Below the pieces are notes generated by a model. It ran no database searches and was not told the DNA's origin. It saw nothing but the letters and a program-made list of their open reading frames with translations. A program made the position numbers and the translations under genes. Below, in pieces: positions 5,420 to 5,876 of a DNA stretch of 5,876 bases. This DNA comes from Candidatus Nitrosopelagicus sp. Lineage in GTDB: Archaea; Thermoproteota; Nitrososphaeria; Nitrososphaerales; Nitrosopumilaceae. The DNA is taken from positions 1 to 5,876 of the forward strand of contig JABHJJ010000032.1 of NCBI GenBank assembly GCA_018691945.1. The letters run 5' to 3'. The first letter of the stretch is position 1, and every line of letters starts with the position of its first letter.

Positions 5420-5876
5420 ATGTCTGCCAAAATGATTACTCATGTAGCTATCTCTGGCGCAAAGGGGTTTGTAGGAAAAAACCTAAGAAATTTCTTATCC
5501 AAAAATAATATACGTACGATATCCATATCTCGAAATCATTTTAAGAAAAATCAGTTTCCATCATTAAACAATACATCTCATTTTGTACATCTTGCTGGAA
5601 TTGGTTCAGAATCTATCGATCAAAAATTTGAAAAAGCCAACATCGAAACAACAAAAACTGTAATTAATTTATGTAAACAAAATAACATAAAAAATATAAT
5701 TTATCTTAGTGGACTTGGAGTTTCTAAAAAGTCACGTTCTTCTTATTTTATTTCTAAATTTAATGCTGAACAATTAATAAAAAAATCTGGACTGCGATAT
5801 ACAATTTTCCGTCCATCATATATTATAGGAAATGATGATTATCTGACAAAAAATATTACAAAACAAATATCCAAAA
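5420..5876 (+). CDS. SDR-type NAD(P)-binding protein (epimerase/NDUFA9-like), 3' end cut by the window
   Basis: The frame is open from ATG 5420 to the right edge (152 codons). It opens with a beta strand and glycine-rich nucleotide loop GAKGFVG (13-19), the GxxGxxG form of extended or atypical short-chain dehydrogenases. HLAG (57-60) is the beta4 motif, SGLGVS (97-102) the active-site strand, and Y109-xxx-K113 fits the catalytic YxxxK pair. IFRPSYIIG (129-137) matches the RPxxxxG segment after beta6 seen in sugar-nucleotide epimerases and NDUFA9-like proteins. Substrate and product cannot be read from this part. The start could instead be the in-frame ATG at 5432 (Met5); the TATA-like box at 5391-5398 suits 5420 better. 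It is divergent from the J-domain gene and has no evident link to cobalamin synthesis. Confidence 0.82.
   Translation, partial: MSAKMITHVAISGAKGFVGKNLRNFLSKNNIRTISISRNHFKKNQFPSLNNTSHFVHLAGIGSESIDQKFEKANIETTKTVINLCKQNNIKNIIYLSGLGVSKKSRSSYFISKFNAEQLIKKSGLRYTIFRPSYIIGNDDYLTKNITKQISK

Overview
The window is an AT-rich (by eye about one third G+C) stretch of what is most likely an archaeal chromosome, best matched to the ammonia-oxidising Nitrososphaerota (Thaumarchaeota, Nitrosopumilus-like). Three things support this. The cobalamin genes are of the early-cobalt-insertion type (cbiX, cbiG, cbiD, cbiC, cbiA). The first genes of transcription units have no Shine-Dalgarno sequence but carry TATA-like boxes about 20-30 bases before the start codon, as expected for leaderless archaeal mRNAs. 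Genes inside the operon do carry Shine-Dalgarno sequences. The lineage is inferred from style and content, not proven by a marker gene.

Layout from left to right. Bases 1-1311 (+) hold cobyrinate a,c-diamide synthase (cbiA/cobB), cut by the left edge just before its P-loop. It meets tail-to-tail, with overlapping stop codons, a minus-strand cobalamin operon. In transcription order (right to left) this reads cbiD (4863-3772), cbiG (3740-2682), cbiX (2685-1933) and cbiC (1943-1308). The last three genes are overlapped and probably translationally coupled. Upstream of cbiD on the same strand is a small J-domain protein with a C-terminal membrane anchor (5371-4898), possibly read through into cbiD. 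A 48-base divergent promoter region separates it from a plus-strand SDR-type NAD(P)-binding protein that starts near 5420 and runs off the right edge.

The corrin genes work together. CbiX inserts cobalt into sirohydrochlorin. CbiG opens the delta-lactone of cobalt-precorrin-5A and releases the two-carbon fragment. CbiD methylates C1 of cobalt-precorrin-5B. CbiC moves the C11 methyl to C12 to give cobyrinate. CbiA amidates the a and c side chains of cobyrinate using glutamine and ATP. The methyltransferases CbiL, CbiH, CbiF and CbiE/T and the reductase CbiJ are not in the window and must lie elsewhere if the pathway is complete.

I do not see a CRISPR array, insertion sequence, tRNA, rRNA, riboswitch or defence system here. 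The window looks like ordinary core biosynthetic sequence with a few details worth checking: the reversed active-site asymmetry of CbiX, the membrane-anchored J-protein at the operon head, the 14-bp palindrome in the divergent promoter, and the convergent gene overlap that leaves no space for terminators. No intergenic gap exceeds 50 bases.
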